Counted from the stretch's first letter, positions 10,564 to 23,202 are shown. The stretch is DNA of 64,000 bases from Dictyophora rubrovolvata (GCA_029959195.1 CP114117.1:1426001-1490000), one strand, 5' to 3'. Notes: generated from the sequence alone by a model not told the origin. A program made the numbers and translations.

Positions 10564-12995
10564 ATGACAGAAGTCTCTAAAACTTCCAACAAAGAGAATG
10601 CAAGCAGCATTGCCGAATTCAAGAAAGGAAAGATTGTGTTCAAGCAAAAGCCTTTGTCTTTTGAGTCGTTTTCCGAGACCATGCAAGGTACGCGTTTCTC
10701 CTCTGAAAAAGACGAAAGTTCACTAAACATTTCACTTCATAGAAATTGTGGAATTTCGAGCCTATACCCAAAGTCTTGATTCCCCTTTATTGGTTGTGCC
10801 GCAGGACTATTTCCCCCTGATTGCAAAATTAGTTCAAGAAAGGTATGACCAATGTCTTTACATGGTCAATGTTTCTAATTAGTTTAAGTGATAAATCTCT
10901 GCCAACGTTGACTAAATCTCTTCTATCCTTATTGTTTCCCCCTAATTCGACGTCTCGAACTCTGTCTGATATTGCAGTACTTACACAAGCCGTTGAGGAG
11001 GCCATCAAGAATGTTGCTGAACGTGTAAATTATGGCATTTCTTCCGAGCTGCAGAAACCACCTCCATCGTGCGCAGTCTGGAGATGGGAAGCAAACGATT
11101 TTGGATGGTTGCCGGAATCCATTCGAGAGACTGCACTGACCCGTTTGACAGAAAGACAACAGGTGTGGACGACTTCCTCTAACATTGACCCCCTGTATAA
11201 TGTTTTTTAGGCAAAGAAAGTTTTGCAGTTGTATTTTGATAACTTTTCTGAAGAAGAAAAAAGCACCATCTTGGGCAAGAAAACGGTTCAAGATGCATCA
11301 GTTACGGTAAAATCTTATTCTTCTGTAGTTGGAGATCCCCATCAAATTCTTTTAGATGAAGGAAAAGCCAGACAAAAAATCCTTGAAAGTTATCAAGGAA
11401 AAACGGGAAACAGAGGTTCGAATGGTTACTCTGAGTTTTCGTCAATTTTTACGCAGCCCCTAGTCGACAAAAAAATCCGCCGCCGCATTTGCAAACTACT
11501 TCCTCAAAGCAAAAGCAACACCGCAAAGAGATAGCTCGGAAGCCACTTCAGCAAAAATCCCTAATGATTTTGAAAACACTTTCAAACCGTTTTTAGTCAA
11601 GAAAAGCGTTCGCATATCACCAACCAATTGGTTCGCAATCAGTCGGAGAAACAGAGACTGTGACATTGTTGAGGAAGATGGTAACCTCGTTGAGGTTTGC
11701 AGGAACAGCGGCAAAAATGTGAGCAAGCATTGGCTTTCAGGTATATGGTCTTCAGATGAAGTGTCGATGTTTCAAATACGCTGACTTGAAAGCAGGATCT
11801 TTGAGCTCATATTTTCCCCCTGATACCCCAAGTTTGCATCCTGTAGGAAGAACACTCTCAGCCAGGAGACAGTTTCGGAAGGAAAATCAACACTCTGTTC
11901 AATCTATCGTTAATCAGTCAAATGAAGCGGAACTACAGGGTGACCAGAATAACGTCCGAAAATACTTAGCTATTTTAAAGAACAGAAAATTGATTCCCGT
12001 CAAAGTACTTGTCTTTTCTGAAAACACCAGACCAGGTTATTTGGGTCAGTCAACATATGTTTCATTCTTACTATTTTCCAATAGCTGCGCAATCTAGGTA
12101 CATGGACAAAAACTTCAATCACAATTGGACCACGGATGCCATATGCTCTCGACCCAAAAACTGTTGATTACGATTGCGATAGCGACGCCGAATGGGAAGT
12201 AGATGAAAGCGGGGAAGATGTGGATTCCGAAGAAGACTCGATAGAGGACGACTCCTCAAGCACCGCTTCTGATCTCGATCACTGGCTTGTAGAGAACGAT
12301 GAAATCATCGAAGACTCAGAAAAGTCTTTCAGCGTTGACGACAAGAAACGAAAAGCTGTTGATATGGACGAGGGAAAGTCCCATAATAAAAAGCGCAGAG
12401 TTGTTCCACTCGTTCCATTTACAAAGGGTCCGGTTTACGAAACATTCCTGGGGGTATGTGAATATGACCTTTTCAAACAGATGCGAATCCAGATGTTCAA
12501 TGGTGAGTACTTTTGTTCGATAATTATTGTTCTTTATTTCACCTCGGTTTATCAGACTCCCCTGTACCATTAAATCCATTTGGCTCTGTTCCAATAGAAA
12601 GAACTGAAGCATTGTCCCACAATATGACCAATCAACAATTCACGAATACATCCCAGTTGGCAAACAACAAGCAGAATACGGCTAACATCCCTAAAACCAG
12701 CTTTCCCGACGCGCATATAGAGGCTTTGCTACGCAAGGCTGTTACTATCAACACGAGCTCACTTGCGGTGCTGGTAGACGTTATATATCAAGATCTAAGA
12801 TCATTAGGTATAAAGAAGAACGCGCTCGAACTAAAAATACGGGAAGTGTTGGAGAAGCATAAGAAAACAAAGCTCTGGAAAGTGAAAGAATCAGCATGGG
12901 TATGTGTACTCGAGCATTTCATTTTTCTGCTCCTAATCACCGGTCACCCACAGATCCGCTATGGGCTCACAAAGCCTCAAGCCTCGATGACCTGA
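10564..12995 (+). CDS. RLF2: Chromatin assembly factor 1 large subunit (p150/Cac1/Rlf2)
   Basis: The histone H3-H4 chaperone subunit that binds PCNA and deposits nucleosomes behind replication forks. ATG at 10564 (MTEVSKTSNKENASS). Exons run 10564-10687, 10743-10842, 10883-11162, 11211-11306, 11356-11415, from 11464 to about 11670-11695, from about 11755 onward, and three more. The CAF-1 signature is clear: KSAAAFANYFLKAKAT then ENTFKPFLVKKSVRI, and LIPVKVLVFSENTRPGYLG joined to TWTKTSITIGPR. The acidic ED domain reads YDCDSDAEWEVDESGEDVDS. A C-terminal winged-helix-like region near LRSLGIKKNALELKIREVL follows. The K/E/R-rich KER helix, usually long, is represented only by MKEKPDKKSLKVIKEKRE. 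The last splice is uncertain: the stop is at 12995, or slightly downstream near 13020 if an alternative donor is used. Confidence 0.9.
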
Positions 12996-13175
12996 TAGAT
13001 GATACTATTACCCTACTTTAATCGCGCAACCGTGTTTGTTTATGTTTATATCGTGATAATTAAATTACTTCTTTTCCTATGACGTATGGCTACAAAAACC
13101 GCGATGGGTTGAAATACAAAGCGAGAAAGCAGAAAGAATACTGTAAGACGATAGCGTATTTAGGTGTCCGGCATT

Positions 13176-16100
13176 TTATGATTCCAGATCTTCGTCTTTA
13201 TCTTCTAATTGAGATGGCTTCAGCATGCCTGGGATTCTCATTGCTATTTCACGCTCTGCTTGGGCGCGTTGTTGAGCTTCCGTTTCGCGTTCCTCTAAGA
13301 AAAGTTCTGCATTATCGTCCCCAGAAAATTCTTTCAAGGTGATAAGGAAGTCGCGCATTGTGGACTTGAAGCGAGTAGAATCTTTGTGTTGTTCGATGAA
13401 TGCCTTTACAAAGTGCTCTATTTGGACACTACATCAAGTTAATTGACGTGCCCTTGCTAAATTTCAAGATAAAGACTCACGGCTGGAGATGAGGGAAAGC
13501 ATTCCTCAGGAGGTTTATACAGAATTCGCGCAGATAGGTGGGGTTAGTCATCCCAGCAGGAGTAACACTAGGATCGAACAATGGCTGTTGCACTTGACCT
13601 TCTTCAACCAACTGTATCAAGCGCGCAAGGACAATACATTGTAATTTAAAACCTGAGTGTATATTCAGCCTCCGCGTGATTAATCATAAAAGTTGCATAC
13701 CGCTTTTATGATCTGAATCGGATAACACAAATAAAATATCCTGTATTAACCCCAACAGATATTGTTGGTAAAAAGCATTGGATATCGCGACGTCTGACTC
13801 TGCGAAGTTGTTAATTAACTCTAGGCAAGCTGCAAAACAATTATAAATACAGTTAGAGATGAAGGTGGTATGATGACGTACTATACAAGCCCAGATCAGC
13901 GATGTCTCGCAATGTATGCTTGACTGCCCATGTTATGCTGTCCATGAAAAGCTTGAATTCTTGAGAAGGGATTGATAACATTGCTGCAAGAGAATTCAAG
14001 ACAAAATTCAAAATCGACAGAACAACAACAGACCAGGGAAGCAGAACTGATTGATGGCTCGTAACATTTTGTAAAAACCAACGCGATGCTCCGGATATTC
14101 GGTAAAGTCTTGTGTTATCATATTCAAAGTGACTTCGAAAACAGCATCCAATATGGCCGGCACTTGTTGGATAAGGAGTTCCTAAAGAGAACTCGGTCAG
14201 ACCTCATGAAACGTGATTATACATGCTTAAGACAACCTTCTGCCTCATAGTGATGGTGGTCATAACATTGAGAACTTCGGCGTCCCTAGCCGGGGGAACG
14301 TTTCTATTATAATCACCCAGGATGGCATCCAACAATTGAGGAATGAAACTATTGTTCATTCCTTCAGCATCTTCAGATCGTTTGATATATGTATCCATGA
14401 GTTTCAATATTTCTTTCTTGATGGTACGCAAGCCTCGTACTTTCGGCGTTTTTGTGGCAATGACTCCTTGTTGAGCAACCGTTTCGCTGATTATCCCACT
14501 AACAGCCTTGTACAATCCCAACATATCCAGAAATAAACGTCCAATTTGTGGTAAGTAAAAGGCGCCAATGGAGTTACAAGCCGACACATTGGTTTTTAAG
14601 ATATTAGCCAGAATTTTCACGTTCTCCGGTTGACTTAGAACATCGACGTTAGAAGAAGCTTGGGCCATTAGTGCATCCCACTGTAAACTCGGTTGAGTAT
14701 ATATTCAAATCACGATCATATCTGATATCCTTACAGCTGAGTTCGGAAGTTCCATTAATTTAGCAATTAATTTTTCCTGGGTAGTTCGGTTCGGTTGGGC
14801 AGCAATCATATAGCCGACGGCTTCGTAAAATGTATGCACCTGCAAAGATATGAAATCAACGCACAGAAAAAGCACACAACCACATACCTGTTGTGGAGAT
14901 AGATCAACTGTAATATGCTGTGTTGTACGTAATATTTCATCTACAAATGGTTCGCTTTCGCCGGACTGCTGAATCACGAAATGACGCCGGCACTTCTGTG
15001 CAATCTTAATGAATGTATCACATGCCATGTCTTGCACCCCTAAATTGCCATTTAAAACTGATATGTGGAAATTCAACTATGTCATACATACCTTCATGGG
15101 TTTCGTGCATAAATTCAAATAACTTATTTACCACAGTCTTGAGAAATTTCCAGTGGGCCTTCAGGAATCTGGGATATTGGCCGACAATGTACATAATGTT
15201 TGATGCCACCACAGCTTTGTTATCTTTCCCTCGTTTCGCCTCTGTCAAGCCAAGGAGTTCCCTAATGACGGTAACCAAGAATCGTTTCTCGGTTTCTTCA
15301 TTCATGGCACCAGAAATAGAGCCGATGGCCCAGCATAGTGTGTTAAGGTTATTCCATGACCATTCCGATCCGTCGACTTGCTTTTGTAACTTTTCTGTAA
15401 GAATACTCTCGGTGTCTTGGACGTCCAAATGCGTGAGGTAAACAAGAAGTTCGCGCATCGATTTGTACAATACGATGGTATCACTTTCCTTCATAAACTC
15501 CCGAACTATTTCACCTTCGTCATTTTCAACAATAAGAACCTGTAGCGAAATTAGATAGGTAAACTCGAGATAACGGTTTTACCGACCTCTTCGGGTTTAA
15601 CCATGCGTTCAACCACTACCAGACGAAGATTAGAGAGAACTTCTTTATAAATGTTCTTGCGCAAGTTGATACCGGGGAGCATTCCTGAGTTGCCGCCTAG
15701 ATTCAATCCCATAAGGAGCCCACTTTCACCAATGGGTAAAGTCAATTGTTCGTCATATAAAGGCGCTACAAGTTTCAACCAATATTCGAGACAAATTTTG
15801 AAAATTTCTCGTTCATCTACTTGGCTGATCTTGACCATATAAAGATGCGCGTTCAACAGGACGTCTTTAGATCCGGGGGTTTCCACAGCTCGAAGATGGT
15901 TTGAGAGGAAGTTAAATAAAAAGAGCGCAAGGTTTAGTACTAGTTCCTGGTCATCGTCATTCGACGCTTCGTAGGCGCGAGCAATGTCTATTTTTACTGT
16001 CAAGGACATCTGAGATAGAATAACAAGAAAAACGTACTTGTATTTGGAGGTATCATTCGATTAATAGAGGTCATAACCATAGCGAATAACACCACAAATT

Positions 16101-17246
16101 TGGGATCATATTCTGGCCCTACTGTTAAGCCTGCTATTTCGGATAGACATTTCAAAGTAACATTCCGAAATTCAGGCGTTTCGAGAAACTTGAGGCGATT
16201 AGGGGACGACTATTAAAAAACGAAAAGATACCATGGTGATAGACTTACTCGATTCAAAAGCATATCTATTAATGTAGTTTCGAAAATATAACCTAAGGGG
16301 ATCCAGTTCAAAAATCGAAGCAAGGTCTCCAGAGTTGCTTTGATAAGTGACGGCTTTTGCGCCTTTTCTAGGACTTCGGAGCAGAGCTGAAATATTTCTG
16401 AAAACTCGCCGCACATTTGATATTTGAGGTTCTTGATCTTAGTTTGCGTCATTTGTTCCGCTGAGTAGTCGAATATTTCTTCGCTTAAGAGTTTTAGAAT
16501 CACCATGTTGTTCTCACAAAGCACTAAATTTGTTTTTGATGATTGTACCAGTTCTGGAATGAAGGCCGGCCAGTGATGTGGCCATTCTTGTTTTAAGATC
16601 TGTTACGATCAGGACACGAACTAAACGTCACCGCGATATAAAACTCACCTGTACTAATATCAAATTTAGTTTGTTCATGTAAGTCTTCTCTTTTCGGACT
16701 GCCACCTCATCCGAAGCAACGTTCATAATTACGCCAACAATGAAATTTCGTATTCCTGATAAGGGGATTTGCACTCTGATCATGCAACTAATTGTCATGC
16801 GTACCTTGCCGCTGAGAGTCAGGCAGCGTCTTCCAACGCGTCTGAATAAGTTTCTCAAGTATTTGCAATCCAAGATACTGTCCATAAACATCAAAAAATG
16901 GAACCGCGTTGGATGAAAACACGAACCTTTGATTGGGGATGAGAAGAACTCTCTAGAACTTGGGGTACCCGCTGCCACGCATCAACATTTTCCTGAAACT
17001 GGGTAAGAACTTGTTGCGCTTTTTGTTGCTATTGAAAAGAAATATTCTTAGAAAAGGCTGAAGTCAACGATCTTTGTGAACATACTTCTGGACCTTGTCC
17101 CGAATAAAAGGAAGTCACGACGCGATCAAACAAACCCACATCCAGATCGACTGAAAAGTCAAGGATATTCTGTTTAGCGAATCAATATCAAATGCGTAGT
17201 CGAAAGAGTAGATGTGTACGGATCTACGTACCTCCATAGCTTGCAT
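13176..17246 (-). CDS. CRM1: Exportin-1 / CRM1 (copy 1)
   Basis: The nuclear export receptor for leucine-rich NES cargo, a HEAT-repeat karyopherin beta that works with RanGTP at the nuclear pore. ATG at 17246 gives MQAME, then a phase-0 intron, then [18 protein letters not shown]. At least fifteen exons follow, ending [16 protein letters not shown] at 13176. The CRIME region ([40 protein letters not shown]) and the NES-groove block are intact. The groove block contains [17 protein letters not shown], including the Cys that leptomycin B alkylates in sensitive species. [18 protein letters not shown] is also present. It is the more conserved of two copies in this window. It is divergent from TBP across 509 bp holding a perfect 20-bp palindrome, and convergent with CAF-1. 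Confidence 0.95.
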
Positions 17247-17315
17247 TTGGTCTAGGAAGAGGTCCAGTTGGGCGGCAAGAGACGCTTAGTCAGTTGTCAG
17301 TAGCAGGGAAAGGGT

Positions 17316-17335
17316 GTGACACAATATTGTGTCAC
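17316..17335. promoter_or_regulatory. Perfect 20-bp palindrome upstream of CRM1 copy 1
   Basis: GTGACACAAT followed at once by its exact reverse complement ATTGTGTCAC, 70 bp upstream of the CRM1 ATG. It is a candidate operator for a homodimeric regulator; no specific factor is assigned. Confidence 0.6.
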
Positions 17336-17684
17336 TGCCACCAGGGAGCTGAAATTTGTTGACAGGATTGGCTATCAGAAAAAGGTACGAAAGTCCCAAC
17401 CGGACGGACATTGACTCTGGACATGCTTGTATTGTCCGTTTACTCGGTCTTCTTTACATAACTATTAATATTCACTATTCGATCGAATATAACAAACAAA
17501 ACACTCAGATGCACACTGTATTTGTGAGCTACCAAAAAAATCTTAATGATTAAGCATCAATGATTTCGCAAGAAGCTGGACATTTGTTTTCAGATATACC
17601 CAGGGAGTTTTTAATCTTCAATGGACGTTTTCGGGCGTTTCCGAGATGCTTAGTCATGTGTCGGCTTTCCTCAGTGCGTCGGAG

Positions 17685-17690
17685 TATAAA
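17685..17690 (+). promoter_or_regulatory. TATA box of the TBP gene
   Basis: TATAAA within GGAGTATAAATGGGCG, 66-71 bp upstream of the TBP start codon. Confidence 0.6.
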
Positions 17691-17755
17691 TGGGCGCTTA
17701 GCCACTCTTCCAGCAACCACAACCGCGGCTTGCTTGACTTGAACAGTTATTAGCT

Positions 17756-18846
17756 ATGTCGTCCATGCTTCCCGCCCGTCCTATTGTATTTCCATCGTCT
17801 AGGGCGTATAATCAAGGCACAAATCAGTCCCAAAGCAATCAGTCTGCAACCTCTCAGCCGACGCAACAATCTATACCTCAACCAAGTCAGCAACACTCAT
17901 CCTTACCCCCTCCGTCCATTCCCCATTCTTTAAATCCACCAGTTCCATATCTACCGCCGCCGAATGGACTAGGTTCCTCTCAAATGTTGAATTTATCGGC
18001 TGAGAAGCCTGTGGCTTCTACTTCATCTGTCGTGCCGGGGACGCCACAGCCTTTGACCTTAGAACAACAACATATTACGGCAGTAGATGGAATGGTACCA
18101 ACCCTTCAGTTCGTACCCATGAATAATTTCATCCTTCTCCAGCGTGACAGTAACATTTATATTTGTGTAGAAACATTGTAGCAACTGTCAATCTTGATTG
18201 CAGACTAGATTTAAAAACGATCGCCCTGCATGCTCGCAACGCAGAATACAACCCAAAGGTATATGGTTGCTTGATATGTGTGTGAACTAGGAAACTTCAT
18301 TTTTATTATGTTTCCAGCGTTTCGCTGCTGTCATTATGCGTATTCGCGATCCCAAAACCACCGCATTGATCTTTGCCTCAGGCAAAATGGTGGTTACGGG
18401 AGCAAAGTCGGAGGATGATTCCCGACTGGCTTCCCGAAAATATGCCCGTATCGTTCAAAAGTTGGGATTTGACGCGAAATTCTCAGAGTTCAAGATACAA
18501 AATATTGTTGGCAGCTGTGACGTGAAGTTTCCTATCAGACTGGAGGGACTGGCATACAGTCATGGACAGTTCTCGAGCTACGAACCGGAAGTAAGTTATG
18601 ATTGGGTCTAATGGACAAAGTCTTTTCACCCCAGTACAGCTTTTTCCTGGTTTGATTTACCGCATGATTAAACCCAAAGTTGTCCTTCTCATTTTCGTAT
18701 CGGGAAAGATCGTCTTAACGGGTGCCAAAGTGAGTACTTTACCATGTATGTGGACGTTGATTTACATTTTGTGCTAGGTAAGGGAGGAAATTTATACTGC
18801 CTTTAATACCATATACACGGTGTTATGTGAATTTCGCAAGCCTTGA
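17756..18846 (+). CDS. SPT15: TATA-box-binding protein (TBP)
   Basis: A general transcription factor that nucleates initiation by all three RNA polymerases. Five exons run from ATG 17756 to TGA 18846. Residues 1 to about 118 are a Ser/Gln/Pro-rich, poorly conserved N-terminal arm. After the first intron comes the saddle: [57 protein letters not shown] and [19 protein letters not shown] form the first repeat and the junction. [20 protein letters not shown] then [16 protein letters not shown] form the second repeat, which ends CEFRKP. Both direct repeats of the DNA-binding fold are complete, and all introns keep phase. The gene carries its own TATA element. Confidence 0.97.
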
Positions 18847-18987
18847 AGACGCGTTCAACACCTGAGTGGTCGCAGGTGGTAATTATTGCTAGTGACACTT
18901 TACATACATACTTGTATTATAATGATAATATAGAAAAATGCATTCACTAAACCGTTCTTGAGAATCCCCTCGGTTGACCAACCCGAG

Positions 18988-19659
18988 TCACAGTTCCTTG
19001 CTTTGCTTTGCCTGACACACCTGCAGGCGGATGCTAACACCCGCCTTTCCCCGGGACTTCAGTTCGATATCTTCTTCCTCGTCATCTGGTACCAACTCAT
19101 CCATCACTTCGACAGTACCGGTGCGAATTTCCATTCGGATGTCAGATTGCGCGTATGGAAGGATATCGGGCAATGCCACTGTTAACATCATCAAATGAGG
19201 TATAGCGGCACCCATGGCATGCAGATATAGACTGTCGTTGCTATTACTAGGATATTAGTGTATCCAGATTTCACCGTAGACGATGATGTACCCTTCTTCT
19301 GTTAATATCTTTTTGCACCTGCTTAGATAGGAACCTAATGAGGTTTTCCGAGAAACACAAATAACGGTCTTGTCTTGTTCACCGGACGACTTCTGACCGG
19401 TAGTAGATACGGCAGTGAGAGGTTTCGCAGGGGCTAATTTGCGCACTTTTCCCTTGAAAGATGGTTGTTTCTTTGTTGCTTTCGGCTTGACAGACGAGGC
19501 GTGTTTTTCAGGAGGAGTTGTCGTGTCATCAGTCGAATTTTGTGAAATAAACTCTGATTTATTTGCTGGAGCACCGGGCAACAATTTAATTCGTTTCGAG
19601 GATCCCGTCTGAACGTCCTGCGGGTCCGACTCGTCCGAGCTCTTGCGCTTTGGTGCCAT
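18988..19659 (-). CDS. POP7: RNase P/MRP subunit Pop7/Rpp20 (Alba-type)
   Basis: A likely protein subunit of nuclear RNase P and RNase MRP, which process tRNA leaders and rRNA. Two exons (19292-19659 and 18988-19246) total 627 nt, 208 aa. Residues 1 to about 95 are a basic, disordered arm (MAPKRKSSDESDPQ). The Alba-like core follows with SYLSRCKKILTEEG. After the intron it reads HAMGAAIPHLMMLTVALPDIL and then DIRMEIRTGTVEVMDEL, with an acidic stretch PDDEEEDIE. The last strand region reads AGVSIRLQV. The pattern KxxLTEEG...HxxGAAIPxxxxLAVAL is typical of Rpp20/Pop7. The insertion between strands and the long N-terminal arm are longer than in yeast Pop7. It is divergent from eRF1 with 112 bp between starts. 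Confidence 0.82.
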
Positions 19660-19771
19660 TGACTCAGAGACTGGTGAAAACTATCGGAGTTTGAATAACC
19701 GTTAGCTCGAAAATTTGTCTTCCGTCCCTCTCTCCTGAAGTCGAAGAGCTAAGGCTAGCTACAAAGCAATT

Positions 19772-21469
19772 ATGAGTCAAGATGTGGCTGAACAGAACAT
19801 TCAAATGTGGAAGGTTAAGAAATTGATCAAGAGTCTAGATTCTGCAAGAGGGTTTGTTTATCAATTCGCGATTCCATCGATCATACATCATACGCTAACT
19901 TTGAAGGCTTATAGTGCCGGCACATCGATGATCAGCCTTATTATACCTCCCAGAGTATGACTGTTTTTATCTTCCGAGAAGGCTCTTTCCTCATGAATAT
20001 CGAATTATCAGGATCAGATCTCCCGTGTATCGGCCATGTTAACTCAAGAGTTTGGAACCGCTTCAAACATCAAATCGCGGGTCAACAGATTATCTGTGTT
20101 GGCTGCAATTACCAGTACCCAACAGCGATTGAAATTATACAATCGTGTGCCGCCTAACGGGTTAGTTTTGTTTGTCGGAACCATTCTCACCGATGAAGGC
20201 AAAGAGAAAAAAGTTTCTTTCGATTTCGAACCTCACAAACCTATCAACACGTATGTCATTCTTTTTCCCTACTTTTCTTTTGTGAATATTCATTTAATAA
20301 AACTTAGCTCCCTCTATCTTTGCGATAACAAATTCCATACGGAGGCTCTTTCCGAATTGCTCGAATCCGATTCAAAGTTTGGCTTCATTGTGATGGACGG
20401 CAACGGCACACTCTTTGGTGCCTTGGCAGGAAACACCAGGGAAATTACCCAGAAGATTACTGTCGACCTTCCCAAGAAACATGGCCGTGGTGGGCAATCT
20501 GCCCTTCGTTTTTCTCGTCTACGAGAAGAAAAGCGTCACAATTATGTCCGCAAAGTCGCCGAATTAGCTGTTCAACATTTTATCACTAATGATAAAGTCA
20601 ATGTATCGGGATTGGTTCTTGCCGGTAGTGCAGACTTTAAGACCGAGCTCAGTCAAAGCGACATGTTTGACCCAAGATTGGTTGCCAAAATCATCAAAGT
20701 CGTCGATGTCAGCTATGGAGGTGAAAATGGTTTTAATCAGGTACACACAATTCCTAATTCGACATCGTGGATACTTACCCCGGTTCTTAGGCAATTGAGC
20801 TTGCTGGGGAAGCCCTAGCCAATGTCAAATTTGTTCAAGAAAAAAAATTGATCCAACGTTATTTCGATGAAATCAGTCAAGACACTGGAAAATATTGCTT
20901 TGGAATTGATGACACTTTGAAAGCCTTGGACCTTGGCGCAGTCGAGACATTGATCGTCTGGGAAAATTTGGATATCATTAGACATACTCTCCGTAACGCA
21001 GCTGGAGGTGAGTCGTATTTGTTCTTTCTTTCTTGTTTGTATATCTTACCTATGTGCAGAGGAAATTGTTGTTCACGTCAACAAGGAGCAAGACAAGGAC
21101 AAAGAGAAGTTCACCGATAAATCTACTGGAACAGAAATGGAGCAAGCTGTAGAGCCCCAAAGTTTACTTGAATGGTTTGCCGAGAAGTACAAAGACTTCG
21201 GTGCCAATTTGGAGGTATTTATTCAGTTCGCAAACTGGGAGAGCGCATTTAAACATTATAATAGTTTGTCACGAATAAATCTCAAGAGGGAGGTTGGTAC
21301 ATCAGCTTGACCCCGTGTTGGGTTGTATCCTAATCACGATGTTCTAGCTCAATTCGTGAAAGGCTTCGGTGGCATTGGCGGCTTACTTCGTTATAAAGTT
21401 GACTTCACTAATCTCGCCAGCGTCGATGACGATGAAGAAGAGTTCTACACAGATGACGAAGCTCTCTGA
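19772..21469 (+). CDS. SUP45: Eukaryotic peptide chain release factor eRF1
   Basis: A cytosolic translation terminator that reads all three stop codons and triggers peptidyl-tRNA hydrolysis with eRF3. ATG at 19772, about eight exons, stop TGA 21469. Domain 1 carries the stop-codon reading motifs: the TASNIKS motif ([17 protein letters not shown]) and YxCxxxF (LYLCDNKF). Domain 2 carries the catalytic GGQ loop in [20 protein letters not shown]. Domain 3, which binds eRF3, ends with [18 protein letters not shown] and an acidic tail [16 protein letters not shown]. The intron phases restore [14 protein letters not shown] across the last junction. No variant is seen in the stop-recognition motifs, so standard decoding is expected. 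Confidence 0.97.
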
Positions 21470-21824
21470 CGGTTTTGTTGGCTCCTTCAAAGGAGCCTCG
21501 ATTGGGATGCTGAGCGCTCCCGGACGGGGCTCGCGGGGGTTGTGGGGTGCAGGTAAAGGGAATTTCCAGATATTTGGTTGATTGATAATAACCTTGGAAG
21601 CTGCAGTGTGCGGTTAAGTCTTTTTATTGCGAGTTATGCTTGGAAGACGTCTGAACATTACAACTGTATTTTCTCGGTACGTGGTTTTATCGTTACGAAT
21701 ACGACACGACTAAATGAGTATGAAAGGCTTATTGAGATAAGGTCCAAGCAGCCGAGTTGTAAACCAATGATGGTGTTCTCTACCAGTTCATCTTCTTTGT
21801 TTTAAATACATTGGTTATTGTACA
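21470..21824. other. Convergent 3' flanks of eRF1 and PLP2, 355 bp
   Basis: Only 3' flanking sequence is seen between the two stop codons. A short G-rich run lies near 21520-21560. No gene is supported. Confidence 0.6.
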
Positions 21825-22744
21825 TCATAAATCAAAGTCGGAATCGGAATCTTCTTTTGCTGTTCGATTTAGCTGTTTTGAGGAATGCCTCGGAGCGTCT
21901 TCTTCTAAATCTGAGTGACTCGACGGGTTCAATCCTCTTGGTTCGCGAGGCGACGTTATGGCCAACGATAATATTAATAAGGCTTCTAACTCTAAGGATA
22001 AGGTTTCTTTGAGTTGGCATTAGCTGGTTGAACACAACTTTGCTGACATACCCGCCATGGATCGCTCTTTGTCCGTTCCCCATGATAATGTTTGCCGCGT
22101 TACTTCTCCTGCACGATACACAAGTATTGTGGGACAATGGTTATCGGCATAATTGGGGACGCATTTATCACCAACGATGGAGATAAACTTAGTAAAAGGA
22201 TACTGCTTTGCCAGGATATTTGCTTGATCTAACAAGCGGATACTAGCAGGTTGACTCTCGAATGTCTCAAATTAGTCTTCATCAGGACAGTTCAATATGA
22301 CTGCTCACCCTTCTTTGTATAAGATGCAAACTACGCCGGTCCCTTTTATTTGATGCTCTGCAGATACATCGACTTTACTGGCCTCCGTTACTTCTCTGGT
22401 ATAATCTTCACGACCGATAGGGTAAACGCAACCGAATTTGGCAGTAAGCTCAATCTGCTTTAGTTCTGCAAGTCTTTGACGGCGGTAAGCAGTAATAGCT
22501 CTCTCGGTTTCGGAATCAGCAGCTTCATCCTCCAGCTGTTGAAGTTCAGATGCTGATGTCTGTTCTAGAATATTCTTTAGCTTTGGACTAGAAGGAGGAG
22601 ATGGTGTCGGAGGGGTTTGCTCTCGTGGTGGCAAGATACCATGTTTCCGAAGAGCATCATTGCTACGTAAAGCAATAAGTCGTCAATGATGGAGCATAGT
22701 TAACAGACATACAATTCTGTATCTTCATAAGCATTCGCTGCCAT
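21825..22744 (-). CDS. PLP2: Phosducin-like protein, PLP2/PDCL3 family
   Basis: A thioredoxin-fold co-chaperone that helps CCT/TRiC fold actin and tubulin. ATG at 22744 gives MAANAYEDTEFNDALRKHG (first intron after EDTE), matching the family's DTEWNDILRxxGILPP start. Next come ILPPREQTPPTPSP and the helical segment ETERAITAYRRQRLAELK. GCVYPIGREDYTREVTEAS and VVCILYKEG lead into the thioredoxin domain, with NILAKQYPFTKFISIVGDKC and VPNYADNHCPTILVY. A final intron joins the SMA motif to ELEALLILSLAI. The protein ends with the acidic EDSDSDFDL, as in other members. The stop is at 21825. It is divergent from MRP10 with 104 bp between starts. Confidence 0.92.
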
Positions 22745-22848
22745 TTTGTATTTGTGCAACTTATCGAGTCCGAGTCAAAGATCTTAGTCAGCAGCTGGAA
22801 GACGCTTTTGCCAGCCATCGTTTGACAGTGTCTCTATTGGTATTCTAG

Positions 22849-23202
22849 ATGACTATAAAAAAGCTGAAAGTTCGACCGAAAAAAAGTAAGTTGATGTTTT
22901 CCTTTAATAATTTCTAAAGAATCGAATGTACCCTCCTAGTTCCACCGCCGAATCCCTGTTCCGTGGAACTTGCTAGCATGCTTGGATGTTGGGCGAGCAC
23001 CGGGGACATTCTAGGTCGCGACACAAAATGTGCGGAAGCGGCCAATGCACTTCATGATTGTATGAGAAAAGCGGTGATCATAAATAATCTTCATTTTCAT
23101 GGCGGTCTTTAACTGATTATTGCCAATTAGCCGTTACAACGTCGTGGTCAAGCTCCAACCATTAATTATCACCTTTCACGCCTGAGCAAACTTACAAAAT
23201 GA
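22849..23202 (+). CDS. MRP10: Mitochondrial small-subunit ribosomal protein Mrp10 (mS37), twin CX9C
   Basis: A CHCH-domain protein of the mitoribosome small subunit, imported by the Mia40 route. Three exons (22849-22885, 22940-23073 and 23131-23202) give 80 aa. The start is MTIKKLKVRPKK. Two CX9C motifs are exact: CSVELASMLGC and CAEAANALHDC, the latter followed by MRKA. The C-terminus is PLQRRGQAPTINYHLSRLSK. Length and motif spacing match the family. All introns are in phase. Confidence 0.95.

Larger units (their letters stand above)
17247..17755. other. Divergent CRM1 / TBP intergenic region, 509 bp
   Basis: Holds the 20-bp palindrome (17316-17335) on the CRM1 side and a TATAAA (17685-17690) on the TBP side. 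No coding gene is supported; the short reading frames here show no family features. Confidence 0.6.
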
